Made by a program: the position numbers and the translations under genes. From an uncultured Bacteroidota bacterium (GTDB lineage: Bacteria; Bacteroidota; Bacteroidia; Chitinophagales; Chitinophagaceae): 45,202 nt of DNA. The DNA is taken from NCBI GenBank assembly GCA_903839875.1, contig CAIMDZ010000209.1, forward strand, positions 1 to 45,202, read 5' to 3'. Below are positions 34,189-43,424 of the stretch, piece after piece. Numbering within the stretch: position 1 is the stretch's first letter; each line of letters begins with the position of its first letter. The notes below the pieces were generated by a model that was not told the origin of the DNA, did not search any database, and was given only the letters and a program-made list of their open reading frames with translations.

Positions 34189-36096
34189 ATGGCCAATTTA
34201 GTTTACTTAGTACCGCTTTTTCCATTGATCGGTTTCTTGATAAATGGTGTTTTTTGGAAAAGAATGCCTAAAACCCTCGGCGGTGTGATAGGTTGTCTCA
34301 CCATACTTGCGTCTTTCGCTATTTCATTAGGGATATTCTTTGAAGTAAGGGCTGCAGGCTTCCAGGGCCCGGTTATTGTTAACCTCTTCGATTTTATTCA
34401 GTCTGATAAACTGTATATTCCTTTTTCGTTCCAGGTTGATGCGCTTTCAACCCTATTCCTGCTAATAATAACCGGGGTTGGCTTCCTGATCCATGTTTAT
34501 TCTACTTCGTATATGGGTCATGATGAAGGAATGGTGAAATACTTTTCCTTCCTGAACCTATTCATTTTCTTTATGTTACTGCTTGTGCTTGGGGCAAATT
34601 ACCTGATCATGTTCATTGGCTGGGAAGGTGTAGGATTGTGCTCTTATTTGCTGATTGGCTTTTGGTTCAAAAACAGGGATTTTACCAATGCAGGCAAGAA
34701 GGCCTTTATCATGAACCGCATAGGCGACCTTGGTTTCCTTGTAGGTATGCTGCTGGTGTTGTTCAACTTCCATACGCTTAGCTATCATTCAGCGCCAGGC
34801 ACCGCCGGTTTTTTTGAAATGCTTACAGCACCCGGTTCTGCCATTCCGGCTTCAACCTGCAATTGGATCGCTATTTGTTTCTTTATAGGCGCTACAGGTA
34901 AGAGCGCACAAATACCATTATACACCTGGTTGCCGGATGCGATGGCTGGACCTACTCCGGTATCGGCTCTTATCCATGCTGCTACCATGGTGACTGCAGG
35001 TATCTATATGATAGCAAGGAGCGGCGCTTTATACAGCCTTGCCCCTATGACACTGAACATTGTTGCTGTTGTGGGACTGGCTACTGCTATCCTGGCTGCT
35101 ACCATCGCCATCAGGCAGTACGACATTAAGAAGGTTCTGGCATATTCCACCGTCAGCCAACTTGGTTTTATGTTCCTGGCACTGGGTGTAGGAGCGTATA
35201 CTACGGCAGTATTCCATGTTATGACACACGCATTCTTTAAAGCCTTGTTATTCCTTGGTTCGGGTAGTGTGATACATGCCATGGGCGGCGAACAGGACAT
35301 CCGTAAAATGGGCGGTCTTGGCAAGCACATGCGGCTTACACAGATCACTTTCCTGATAGGTTGCCTTGCGATTTCAGGCATACCCGGTTTTTCAGGTTTC
35401 TTTTCCAAAGATGCGATCCTTGCAAATGTATTTACCCAAAACCCTGTAATGTACGGGCTGGGCATTCTTGCTGCAATGATGACCGCATTTTATATGTTCC
35501 GGTTATACTTCCTTACATTCAACGGAGATTTCCGCGGCACAGAAGACCAGCATCATCACTTGCATGAAAGTCCTGCGGCAATGACCATTCCATTGGTTAT
35601 TCTTGCTATCCTTTCCATAGTGGGTGGATATATAGGTCTGCCGGAAGTAATGAGCGAGCACAACGCTATTGACACATTCCTGGCACCGGCCGTTACTAAT
35701 TTCGGTGAGCACAAACTGGTGCCTGCTACCGAGTGGGGACTGATGGGTATTTCAGTTGCGGTATCAGTTATTATGATCATCGTTGCCTGGTCTGTAAACC
35801 GCAAACCTGCCTTCGCTGTCAACACAGGTCTTGCCAAAATATTGGAGAACAAATGGTACATAGACGAATTGTATGAGGCTATTATCGTAAAACCACTTGC
35901 GGCCATTTCCGGCTTGCTTGATAAGTTTGTTGAAAAGAGAGGTATTGACGGAGTTGTAAATGGCGTTGGTAAAACAGTAAGATGGGGCGGCGACCGCCTG
36001 AGATTGCTGCAGAGCGGACAGGTTGGGTTTTACATATTTATTATGGTGTTAGGGATTGTGGTGTTGTTCACGCTTAGTTTTTTCTGGATAAAATAA
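34189..36096 (+). CDS. nuoL: NADH-quinone oxidoreductase subunit L
   Basis: The distal antiporter-like, proton-pumping subunit, 635 residues with about fifteen helices and the long lateral helix at its C-terminal end. Motifs are FIGWEGVGLCSYLLIGFW (key Glu of helix 5), YTWLPDAMAGPTPVSALIHA followed by ATMVTAGIYMIAR (lysine/His channel), KKVLAYSTVSQLGFM and GFFSKDAIL. A His-rich loop (EDQHHHLHES) lies near residue 450. The region from about 535 on forms the lateral helix. Confidence 0.96.
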   Translation: MANLVYLVPLFPLIGFLINGVFWKRMPKTLGGVIGCLTILASFAISLGIFFEVRAAGFQGPVIVNLFDFIQSDKLYIPFSFQVDALSTLFLLIITGVGFLIHVYSTSYMGHDEGMVKYFSFLNLFIFFMLLLVLGANYLIMFIGWEGVGLCSYLLIGFWFKNRDFTNAGKKAFIMNRIGDLGFLVGMLLVLFNFHTLSYHSAPGTAGFFEMLTAPGSAIPASTCNWIAICFFIGATGKSAQIPLYTWLPDAMAGPTPVSALIHAATMVTAGIYMIARSGALYSLAPMTLNIVAVVGLATAILAATIAIRQYDIKKVLAYSTVSQLGFMFLALGVGAYTTAVFHVMTHAFFKALLFLGSGSVIHAMGGEQDIRKMGGLGKHMRLTQITFLIGCLAISGIPGFSGFFSKDAILANVFTQNPVMYGLGILAAMMTAFYMFRLYFLTFNGDFRGTEDQHHHLHESPAAMTIPLVILAILSIVGGYIGLPEVMSEHNAIDTFLAPAVTNFGEHKLVPATEWGLMGISVAVSVIMIIVAWSVNRKPAFAVNTGLAKILENKWYIDELYEAIIVKPLAAISGLLDKFVEKRGIDGVVNGVGKTVRWGGDRLRLLQSGQVGFYIFIMVLGIVVLFTLSFFWIK

Positions 36097-36148
36097 ATCA
36101 AACAGTAAAACTTTTTGGTTTTAACTTTTGACTTTTGACTTTTTTTAT

Positions 36149-37594
36149 ATGATTTTGATCCTTCTTATACTTATTCCTTTTTTAACTGGCATTCTGTCTT
36201 TTAGTACAAAAGGCGACGGTCCTAAGATGCTTGCTCTTGTCAGCACCATGCTTTCACTGGGAGTGGCTGGGTATGTTAGTGGTAATGCCTTCTCATCCGC
36301 AATATCATTTTCACAACCCTGGATACCCACCCTGGGCACGCAGTTCAGCCTGCTTGCCGATGGCATGAGCAGTATGCTTTGCCTGCTTACTGCTATTGTG
36401 ATGATGGTGGTGATGATAGTAAACGTAAATAAAGATGTAGAGAAACCGGGTGCATTTTATGGTTTAATGTTATTATCCCAGGCAGGCCTAATGGGCGTTT
36501 TCCTGGCCAGCGATGCTTTGTTGTTTTATGTGTTCTGGGAACTGGCGCTTATTCCTGTTTACTTCCTTTGTTCCAAATGGGGTGGTGAAAAAAGGATACC
36601 GGTTACCTTTAAATTCTTTATATACACCTTTGTGGGCAGCCTTATGATGCTGGCAGGGCTTATTTATTTGTCTCTGCAGACGCCAGGCCTTACCAGTTAT
36701 TCATGGGCCGACATTGCGCGGGCAGGTGCGGCACTGCCTGCGGATAAGCAAATATGGCTCTTCTGCCTCATCTTCATAGCGTTTGCAATCAAGATGCCGA
36801 TGTTTCCATTCCACACCTGGCAGCCAGATACTTATGAACAATCACCGACACCGGTTACTATTATCCTGAGTGCATTGATGGTGAAAATGGGTTTGTATGC
36901 GGTACTTCGCTGGTTATTGCCTGTATTGCCTGCCGGTGTTGCTTACTGGTCTGATACGGTTATTCTACTTTCAGTGATAGGTATTGTTTACTCTTCCTGT
37001 ATCGCCATGATGCAAACGGATATCAAGCGCCTGATCGCTTACTCATCTATTGCACATATGGGGCTGATGTGTGCCGCTGCATTTACACATAGTTATGTTG
37101 GTATGCACGGTATTATGCTACAGATGTTTAACCATGGTATCAACATAACCGGCATGTGGGTTATTGTGAGCATGATAGAGAACCGCTGGGGCACCCGCGA
37201 CATGACCAAACTAGGTGGTATGGCTACTGTGACGCCAAAAATGGCCATTGCCCTTGTGGTGATATCGCTTGCCAGTATTGCTTTACCGCTTACAAACGGA
37301 TTCGTGGGTGAGTTCATGATGTTCAATGGTTTGCTCAGGAGTGATAGTGCAGGGCATATCGCTATACTGGCAGTTGCAGGATTAGGTGTAATATTGGGAG
37401 CAGTGTATACGCTGAATATGGTACAGAAGACAGCCTATGGCACGGCGCCATCCGGAGCAGCAGTAGCGAAAGATCTGAGTGTAAATGAATATTTAGGTTT
37501 GGCCATCATAATCAGCCTGGTTATTTTCCTTGGGGTTTATCCAAAACCTTTGCTGGATCTGACATCAGGGATATCAGCGTTGCTGGTTCATTAG
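36149..37594 (+). CDS. nuoM: NADH-quinone oxidoreductase subunit M
   Basis: Second antiporter-like proton-pumping subunit. 481 residues from the ATG at 36149; the frame is open seven codons further upstream, but only through a TTTTGACTTTTGAC repeat that recurs before other genes. Motifs are FYVFWELALIPVYFL (key Glu), MFPFHTWQPDTYEQSPTPVT, SALMVKMGLYAVLRW (Lys) and IKRLIAYSSIAHMGL. Fourteen or so helices. The 204-bp gap to nuoN contains a 50-bp tandem repeat. Confidence 0.96.
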   Translation: MILILLILIPFLTGILSFSTKGDGPKMLALVSTMLSLGVAGYVSGNAFSSAISFSQPWIPTLGTQFSLLADGMSSMLCLLTAIVMMVVMIVNVNKDVEKPGAFYGLMLLSQAGLMGVFLASDALLFYVFWELALIPVYFLCSKWGGEKRIPVTFKFFIYTFVGSLMMLAGLIYLSLQTPGLTSYSWADIARAGAALPADKQIWLFCLIFIAFAIKMPMFPFHTWQPDTYEQSPTPVTIILSALMVKMGLYAVLRWLLPVLPAGVAYWSDTVILLSVIGIVYSSCIAMMQTDIKRLIAYSSIAHMGLMCAAAFTHSYVGMHGIMLQMFNHGINITGMWVIVSMIENRWGTRDMTKLGGMATVTPKMAIALVVISLASIALPLTNGFVGEFMMFNGLLRSDSAGHIAILAVAGLGVILGAVYTLNMVQKTAYGTAPSGAAVAKDLSVNEYLGLAIIISLVIFLGVYPKPLLDLTSGISALLVH

Positions 37595-37684
37595 TTTGGG
37601 AATTAGGAATTTGTAATTAGGATTGCTTTTTGGATTGTGATTTGTGAGTATTGGTTTAGGGTTAAAAGTTGGTAAAAAATTATT

Positions 37685-37783
37685 AACAACACACTGAGAC
37701 TCTATGGGGAAGTCCCATTAGGGATTTAGGGTTAAACAATACACTGGTCTCTATGGGGAAGTCCCTTTAGGGATTTAGGGTGG
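37685..37783. repeat. Two tandem 50-bp repeats between nuoM and nuoN
   Basis: Unit 1 (37685-37734) and unit 2 (37735-37783) share CTCTATGGGGAAGTCCC, the palindrome TCCC-TTA-GGGA and GGATTTAGGGT. Related words occur before nuoD (24046), in inverted form after the hydroxylase gene (40149) and after mqnC (45050). It is a dispersed intergenic family, each unit able to form a small hairpin. Confidence 0.75.
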
Positions 37784-37798
37784 ATTTAGGGTTTATAT

Positions 37799-39190
37799 AT
37801 GAATTCGATAATTGCTACAACGGTTTTTGGTATTATCATGATGTTTGCCAGTGTGCTGGTAAGCGATAAGAAAAGTGTAGCTGCACTTGCAACCGTTTTA
37901 TTTGCAGCATTGCTGGGGGTAAACATTTACGACCTGAATACTATAACTGCAAATGCACCCCAGGCGCTTTACAACAATATGCTGCACATTGAGCATTATT
38001 CAGTTTGGTTCAATACACTTATGACCGGCGCTACCCTACTTTATATTTTACTGATGGGCAGGGAGATACAAAAGGTTGGCGCACATGCAGCAGAGTATTT
38101 CGCGCTTATTTTCTTTATTCTTTGCGGGGTTTACCTGCTTTCCACCTACAACAATATGCTTATGCTGTTCATAGGCATTGAAATACTTTCTATTCCTCAA
38201 TACATACTTGCGGGCAGCGATAAGCGCAACCTGAAGAGCAGTGAAGCATCGCTTAAGTACTTCCTGATGGGGGCCTTCTCTACGGGTATTTTGCTTATGG
38301 GTATTACCCTGCTATACGGCGCATCCCGCACCTTCAATATTATGGAGATGGTGAGCGTGCTGCACAGTGATTCGTTAAATCCGCTGGCGCTTGCAGGTAT
38401 CATTTTCATTATGATCGCGCTGTCCTTCAAGGTGTCTGCTGCTCCCATGCACATGTGGACGCCGGATGTGTATGATGGCTCTCCAACTGCTTTCACTGCC
38501 TTTATGGCAACTATAGTAAAGGCCGCCGCTTTCTTTGCATTTATCCGTTTGTTCCAGTCGTCATTCAGCAATCTAAGCACACACTGGATGACGGTGCTGG
38601 CAATTATCACAGCTGCTACTTTATTGGTTGGTAATGTTACCGCTGTGTTCCAGCAGAGTGTGAAACGAATGCTTGCATATTCATCTATAGCACAGGCTGG
38701 CTTTATGCTCTTTGCCGTGCTGGCGGTTAACACTGCTGATGCATCAAGGGGTATTATTGTTTATGCGGTAGCTTATAGTGTAGCCACGATTGGTATGTTC
38801 TCTGTGCTGGTAAAGCTGAAGGATTATACGTATGATGGCTTTAACGGTCTGGCGCAAAAACAACCTTTGCTTGCGTTTGTAACCACCCTATTCCTTTTTT
38901 CGCTTGCAGGTATACCGCTTACGGGTGGCTTTATGGCGAAGTACTATGTGCTGCTGGCAGCAGTGGAACAGGGCCAGTTAATGTGGCTTGTTATTTTCGG
39001 ATTGCTGATGGCAGCAATAAGCGTTTACTATTATTTCCGCGTTATTATAGCCATGTATTTTAAGACCGGCACACCTGAGATGAACTCGCCTGTAAGCAGC
39101 TTTGACAAATTCCTGCTGGTGCTCACCTGCCTGATTGTTCTGGCACTGGGCATTTTCCCGCAGTTGTTGTTGAATATACTGGTGGCGTAG
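37799..39190 (+). CDS. nuoN: NADH-quinone oxidoreductase subunit N
   Basis: Third antiporter-like subunit, next to NuoK. 463 residues, about fourteen helices. Motifs are MLFIGIEILSIPQYILAG (Glu), LKYFLMGAFSTGILLMG, MHMWTPDVYDGSPTAFTAFM, VKRMLAYSSIAQAGFML and AGIPLTGGFMAKYYVL. The last subunit in the operon. It is followed by 345 bp without an intact gene. Confidence 0.95.
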   Translation: MNSIIATTVFGIIMMFASVLVSDKKSVAALATVLFAALLGVNIYDLNTITANAPQALYNNMLHIEHYSVWFNTLMTGATLLYILLMGREIQKVGAHAAEYFALIFFILCGVYLLSTYNNMLMLFIGIEILSIPQYILAGSDKRNLKSSEASLKYFLMGAFSTGILLMGITLLYGASRTFNIMEMVSVLHSDSLNPLALAGIIFIMIALSFKVSAAPMHMWTPDVYDGSPTAFTAFMATIVKAAAFFAFIRLFQSSFSNLSTHWMTVLAIITAATLLVGNVTAVFQQSVKRMLAYSSIAQAGFMLFAVLAVNTADASRGIIVYAVAYSVATIGMFSVLVKLKDYTYDGFNGLAQKQPLLAFVTTLFLFSLAGIPLTGGFMAKYYVLLAAVEQGQLMWLVIFGLLMAAISVYYYFRVIIAMYFKTGTPEMNSPVSSFDKFLLVLTCLIVLALGIFPQLLLNILVA

Positions 39191-39535
39191 CACTGACCGC
39201 CGGTACGTTATATTTTCTGTTTTCAGACATTTGATCGTTTCGCGGACTTCAGTCGCTTTGCATGAGCCTTTCCTGCGTTTGTTTCAAGTTCATCGAGCGT
39301 ATAGGTTTTTATCCTTCCTTTTTCATTATCATAGAAACGGCGTAATTGTTTATTACAAATTTATTTAAAATTTAAATGCAAAATGATAATGCCAGGTTCC
39401 CCGGCCAGCTACGCGGCGGAGCGCGCCATTGCATACTTATGATTACGTATTATAATTAATAATTTTGTTTTTCGGCCTAACCAGCATCATAGGATTTTTT
39501 TTCATCGTTCCTAATTCATTATTTTTGCAGAGGGT
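39191..39535. other. Intergenic region with a possible coding relic
   Basis: No intact gene. On the minus strand, 39360-39223 is open without a start and reads KQLRRFYDNEKGRIKTYTLD, then ELETNAGKAHAKRLKSAKRS and a stop. Its codon use looks protein-like, so it may be the tail of a lost gene of a family I do not recognise. The rest is AT-rich with a promoter-like box for the next gene at 39520. Confidence 0.3.
39520..39527 (+). promoter_or_regulatory. Bacteroidota-type -7 box for the hydroxylase gene
   Basis: TATTTTTG fits TAnnTTTG exactly and ends 8 bp before the ATG at 39536, so the transcript would be nearly leaderless. Confidence 0.45.
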
Positions 39536-40153
39536 ATGGAGTTTGAGAAAATAAAAAACAAAGGCCAGGCGCGTTTATTTCGGAATGAATACCTGGAAAT
39601 GATGACCAAGACTCATCCGATTGTCATCTACAGCATGTATTTCCCCGTTATTATTTTCATGCTTTATTATGGCGCTTCTTACAAAGGTATTGCTCCATGG
39701 ATAGAAGTTTTGTTGTTCATTGCAGGCACTCTTTTCTGGACTTTTTTTGAATACCTGATGCACAGGTACCTTTTTCATATGGTAGTTGATAGTCAGCGTG
39801 CTAAAAAGTTTGCCTATATGATGCACGGTGTGCACCATGAATTCCCCCGCGATAAAGAACGGCTGTTCATGCCCCCGGTGCCCAGCCTTATAGCGTCGAG
39901 CCTGATCTATGTGCTTATGTATGGTATTATGGGCTGGAATGCATTGTCTTTCTTTCCGGGTTTTTTGTTCGGGTATATTATGTATGGCTCCATGCATTTT
40001 GCCATACACGCTTTCTCTCCACCCAAATTCTTGAAAGCCCTTTGGCGCAACCACCACCTGCATCATTACAAGGCACCTCATAAAGGCTTTGGGGTTAGCT
40101 CAGTGTTGTGGGATATTATTTTTAAGACGGTGCCGAAGAAGGAGGAAAACTAA
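39536..40153 (+). CDS. Fatty acid hydroxylase/sterol desaturase-family membrane protein
   Basis: 205 residues, about four helices, di-iron enzyme family. The metal-binding His clusters are all present: HRYLFH (HX4H), HGVHHEFP (HX2HH), HFAIH (HX3H) and HHLHHYK (HHX2HH). The spacing is that of the FA2H group, which adds a 2-hydroxyl to fatty acyl chains. Hydroxylated acyl chains occur in Bacteroidota sphingolipids, sulfonolipids and lipid A, so a membrane lipid is the likely substrate. Electron donor not seen. Monocistronic, with its own promoter box and a convergent neighbour. Confidence 0.85.
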   Translation: MEFEKIKNKGQARLFRNEYLEMMTKTHPIVIYSMYFPVIIFMLYYGASYKGIAPWIEVLLFIAGTLFWTFFEYLMHRYLFHMVVDSQRAKKFAYMMHGVHHEFPRDKERLFMPPVPSLIASSLIYVLMYGIMGWNALSFFPGFLFGYIMYGSMHFAIHAFSPPKFLKALWRNHHLHHYKAPHKGFGVSSVLWDIIFKTVPKKEEN

Positions 40154-40185
40154 AAAACCCAAAAACCCTGTCCCTAAAGGGGACC
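40149..40185. repeat. Inverted copy of the TTAGGGA intergenic repeat
   Basis: AAAAACCCTGTCCCTAAAGG with GGACC is, on the other strand, close to the GTCCCTTTAGGGA...TAGGG block repeated between nuoM and nuoN. It lies between two convergent genes, where its CCCTAAAGGG palindrome could act in transcription termination. Confidence 0.5.
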
Positions 40186-40240
40186 ACAATTTAGCTTCTT
40201 GTCTTTATTTCTGCAATTGGAAGATTAACAGCAACAAAAG

Positions 40241-40921
40241 TTATTCATACAAATGCTTCCATTCCGTTTCACTGATTATTTTGAACTGCATGGATGAAAC
40301 TTCGCGTTCACTGCCGTCAATGTCTTTGCAGGTGATGTGCTCAATAAAAACATCGTCACCGCTTTTCAGCCGCTTAAAAAACCGTTTTATATCTTTGTCA
40401 AACCGGGTGCCTGTGGCGTTATCAAATCTGATGTTCAGCAACTCATTTTCCTCACACATTACCCTTACAGTATAGCCGGTTATTTCCAGGGCGCCAACTA
40501 TATCTCCGCCTTCTACGGCCACGTTAGGCCCATCGGAATAGTACAGCATTTTGGGTGTGATTCGGCCGGTAGTCCGTCCGCATAAATAAGGGGTGACTGG
40601 TATTCGTTTAACTCTATACGTCATTCCGCCTATCTTCTGAAAACCCTTTGATGTTTTAACGTACACTCCGATGTCAGCGGTTCCCACATGCACCGGGTTG
40701 ACAATGTAGTGGCCTTTACCCTTGTGTTCGTCCCTGATCACTTCGCCATTGTCAATGGTTACTTTTATTGTCTTATAGTTTTTGCCACCCACAGCTATAG
40801 TAATAGGGTTGGGCATACTCATGTAGAGTATGTTCATTTTATCGGCCTGAACGGCTACTACCTGGCTGAATGCGGCTGGTGAAAACAAGCAACAGATTAA
40901 AAGGAAAGTGATTTTTTTCAT
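40241..40921 (-). CDS. Secreted GldM C-terminal-like protein 1
   Basis: 226 residues from the ATG at 40921, chosen because it opens on a signal peptide (MKKITFLLICCLFSPAAFSQ). The rest looks like the third and fourth periplasmic domains of GldM, the shaft protein of the T9SS/gliding motor. The first domain has MNILYMSMPNPITIAVGG, GHYIVNPVHVG and YRVKRIPVTPYLCG (family pattern FRVKxIPxPxxxxG). The second has EITGYTVRVM, then FDKDIKRFFKRLKSGDDVF and EHITCKDIDGSEREV before a closing strand. The transmembrane helix and first two domains of GldM are missing. It may bind or decoy T9SS parts, but that is inference. Of the four paralogs it is the closest to GldM; 145 bp separate it from the next. Confidence 0.75.
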   Translation of the reverse strand: MKKITFLLICCLFSPAAFSQVVAVQADKMNILYMSMPNPITIAVGGKNYKTIKVTIDNGEVIRDEHKGKGHYIVNPVHVGTADIGVYVKTSKGFQKIGGMTYRVKRIPVTPYLCGRTTGRITPKMLYYSDGPNVAVEGGDIVGALEITGYTVRVMCEENELLNIRFDNATGTRFDKDIKRFFKRLKSGDDVFIEHITCKDIDGSEREVSSMQFKIISETEWKHLYE

Positions 40922-41066
40922 CTGAAAATATTTGTCTTTCCAATTGCCAGATGGAACTCCCGGCAGCATAATCAAGTTATTGTACAATTGAATTTTCATT
41001 ATTCTGTGTGCAAAACCTGAACTTTTACATGGTCGTTTCATAAAAAAACATTATTTGTTATTGACC

Positions 41067-41852
41067 CTAATATTCCTCATCATCATCTCTTACGAATTTA
41101 TACTTAATTGGCTTTTGGATTTCCGTACCGGTTACCGGATCGAATACAGTTTCACTTTCGTCCACCTGTATTCTGCGATACTTATGAGCATCTGTGATGG
41201 TAAATTCCATCGGTTCAATAACCTGAGGTACACGGCTGAGGCCCATTGTTGTAATGTCTTTAAAAATTACCTCGTCATTGTTTTTGAGCCAGTGGAAAAA
41301 ATCTCTGGTAACGGAATCGATCCTGGTGCCGTTTGGGTTTGATAATGTTCTTTTGAACAAAATTCTATCTTTTCTATAGACTTCAACCGTAAAGGAAATG
41401 ATTGAGGCCCTTGCGCAAACTTCATAATAATAGGCTCCCGGCGCAATTTGTGCCAGTAAAAGTGATTGACTCATATGTCCGCCGCTTGATCCTGATAAAT
41501 TTCGATGAGGAATCAGTAGCGATGATTTAACTACGAACAACACACTGTCAATAGTTTTTATCCGTCCGTGAGGTAGTTTCCTTTTAACATAAATAATTGC
41601 TTTACCTTCTTTTATGGGCCATGCGTAGTAATGCCCCATCCCGCCAGAACTATCGAGATCAACGTGGCCATTATCTGTACTTACAATTATGTCTTTTAGT
41701 TTACAACCTTCTGCTGCAACGGTCAAAGGATTGCCCACACCTTTATAAAAGATTTTCTGGTGGTCGTTTTGTATGGCTGCGCCCACCTGGACCTGGCAGA
41801 ATGCTGTGGCAGGGAACAGGCAAAGCAATATGTACGTGAGGGCGTATTTCAT
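41067..41852 (-). CDS. Secreted GldM C-terminal-like protein 2
   Basis: 261 residues: signal peptide (MKYALTYILLCLFPATAFCQ), a first domain with KIFYKGVGNPLTVAAEGCKL and GHYYAWPIKEGKAIIYVKRK, then a second with FTVEVYRKDRILFKRTL, a RDFFHWLKNNDEVIFKDIT helix-strand, and EPMEFTIT. A charged tail unique to this trio follows (YRRIQVDESETV, ending KYKFVRDDDEEY). Both domains follow the plan of GldM's last two periplasmic domains, more diverged than in protein 1. Last gene of a three-gene paralog series led by a HicB-like gene, three bases after its neighbour. Probably periplasmic. Confidence 0.7.
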   Translation of the reverse strand: MKYALTYILLCLFPATAFCQVQVGAAIQNDHQKIFYKGVGNPLTVAAEGCKLKDIIVSTDNGHVDLDSSGGMGHYYAWPIKEGKAIIYVKRKLPHGRIKTIDSVLFVVKSSLLIPHRNLSGSSGGHMSQSLLLAQIAPGAYYYEVCARASIISFTVEVYRKDRILFKRTLSNPNGTRIDSVTRDFFHWLKNNDEVIFKDITTMGLSRVPQVIEPMEFTITDAHKYRRIQVDESETVFDPVTGTEIQKPIKYKFVRDDDEEY

Positions 41853-41855
41853 AAT

Positions 41856-42644
41856 TCAATTAGCAAGTTGATATTCTTCATCATCATCTCTGATGAATTT
41901 GTATTTAATTTCCCGTTGGGATTCAACGCCCGTTATCGGGTCAATCACTGTTTCACTTTCGTCCACATTTATTCTGCGGTATTTGTGGGCATCGGTGATG
42001 GTGAATTCCATCGGTTCTAAAGTTCTTGATTGCTGATAAAAACTGAGAATGGTAATGTCCTTAAAAATCACCTTATCTTTATTTTTGAGCCGATGAAAAA
42101 AGTCTTTAGTAGCCTGATCAATTCTTGCTCTCTGTGGGTTGGCAGTTGTTCTTCTGAAGATTTCCCTGTTATTTCTATATATAACAATTGTGAAAGAAGT
42201 GATGATGAAATTCCAGCAAATTTCGTACGTAACAGCATAGGGAGCTATTTGTGCCAATAAAACTGATTGGCTAATGTTTCCGCAGGTGGATGCCGATAAA
42301 TGTGCATAAGGAAGCGGGAATTGTTTTACGGTGAACAACACACTGTCAAGAGTTTTTAACTTACCATTGGACAACTTCTTTTTGACATAGATGATGGCCC
42401 TTCCTTCTTTTTCCGGCCAAGCAGTATAATGACCACTATATCTAAAGCTATCAGCACGGATTTCACCATTGTCTGTTGTTACTAAGATATCTTTTAGTTT
42501 ACACCCTTCTGCCGCAACCGTTAATGGATTGCCCAAGCCAATATAAAAGATTTCCTGGTGGTCGTTTTGTATGGCTACGCCCACCTGGCAGTATGCTGTG
42601 GCGGGGAGCAGGGAAAGCAATAGGTATGTGAGGGTGTATTTCAT
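41856..42644 (-). CDS. Secreted GldM C-terminal-like protein 3
   Basis: 262 residues with signal peptide (MKYTLTYLLLSLLPATAYCQ). It is the nearest relative of protein 2: EIFYIGLGNPLTVAAEGCKL, TAWPEKEGRAIIYVKKKL, KDFFHRLKNKDKVIFKDITI, EPMEFTITDAHKYRRI. Compared with the other copies its stop codon TAA has become CAA, and four residues (QLAN) are added before the next stop. The 130 bases around its 3' end are almost the same as those around the 3' end of protein 4, which shows duplication in units of 792 bp. Same presumed location and role as its paralogs. Confidence 0.7.
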   Translation of the reverse strand: MKYTLTYLLLSLLPATAYCQVGVAIQNDHQEIFYIGLGNPLTVAAEGCKLKDILVTTDNGEIRADSFRYSGHYTAWPEKEGRAIIYVKKKLSNGKLKTLDSVLFTVKQFPLPYAHLSASTCGNISQSVLLAQIAPYAVTYEICWNFIITSFTIVIYRNNREIFRRTTANPQRARIDQATKDFFHRLKNKDKVIFKDITILSFYQQSRTLEPMEFTITDAHKYRRINVDESETVIDPITGVESQREIKYKFIRDDDEEYQLAN

Positions 42645-42659
42645 AATTCAATTAGCAAG

Positions 42660-43424
42660 TTAATATTCTTCATCATCATCTCTGATGAATTTGTATTTAA
42701 TTTCCCGTTGGGATTCAACGCCCGTTATCGGGTCAATCACTGTTGTTGTTTCATTTCCATTTACTTTGCGGTACTTATGTGCTTCTGTGATTGTGAATTC
42801 CATGGGTCCTATGTCTATTTGTTTATGATCGAAACCCTTAATGGTAATATTCTTAAACACAACTTTGTCGTTGATTTTTAGTTTATAAAAAAAGTCCCTG
42901 GTTGTGTCATCAATTCTTGCTACTGGGGAATCAATAATTGTTCTTTTAAAAATTTCCCGGTGCCCCCTGTAAACAGCAATGCAGAATTTAGTAACCGGAA
43001 AACTACCACAACCTTCATACATATGCGCTTCAGGTGTTATTAGTGCTAATAAAAATGACTGGGAAATTGTTCCGCCTTCTTTACCAATTAATGTTGCATG
43101 AGGAAGGGGATAAGGTTTTACTATGAATAATACACTATCATTTGCTTGCCACTTGCCGGATGGTAATTTCCATTTTATGTAAATGACTGTTCTTCCAGGC
43201 GTCAAAGGCCATAATACGTAATGCCCCGGACTATCAATTGAAATTTGTCCGTTGCTTGTGCTAACAAATAGATTATCAGGGTTAATGCCACTTACCGCTA
43301 CCGTTACAGGATTTGCGTAGTATTGATAAAGGATGTTTTGCAGTTCGTTTTGTATGGCGACCACCTGCCCATAATTTGTTTGGGAAAAGAAATTAACCAG
43401 CAATATGGAAATGATTTTTTTCAA
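42660..43424 (-). CDS. Secreted GldM C-terminal-like protein 4, TTG start
   Basis: 254 residues. No ATG is available near the signal peptide (KKIISILLVNFFSQTNYGQ); the start must be the TTG at 43424, within TTTTGA, overlapping the stop of the HicB-like gene. The first domain shows ILYQYYANPVTVAVSGI and GHYVLWPLTPGRTVIYIKWK; the second FCIAVYRGHREIFKRTI, RDFFYKLKINDKVVFKNITI and GPMEFTIT, and the tail ends KYKFIRDDDEEY. First of the three closely spaced paralogs, so its translation and theirs depend on the hicB transcript. Confidence 0.7.
   Translation of the reverse strand: MKKIISILLVNFFSQTNYGQVVAIQNELQNILYQYYANPVTVAVSGINPDNLFVSTSNGQISIDSPGHYVLWPLTPGRTVIYIKWKLPSGKWQANDSVLFIVKPYPLPHATLIGKEGGTISQSFLLALITPEAHMYEGCGSFPVTKFCIAVYRGHREIFKRTIIDSPVARIDDTTRDFFYKLKINDKVVFKNITIKGFDHKQIDIGPMEFTITEAHKYRKVNGNETTTVIDPITGVESQREIKYKFIRDDDEEY

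Noticed and set aside
35004-35465. Minus-strand frame of 153 codons within nuoL
   Set aside because: Lies fully opposite a strongly conserved subunit and has no recognisable features.
37685-37783. Tandem 50-bp units considered as a CRISPR array or origin iterons
   Set aside because: Only two directly adjoining units with no spacers, no cas genes and no replication gene nearby.
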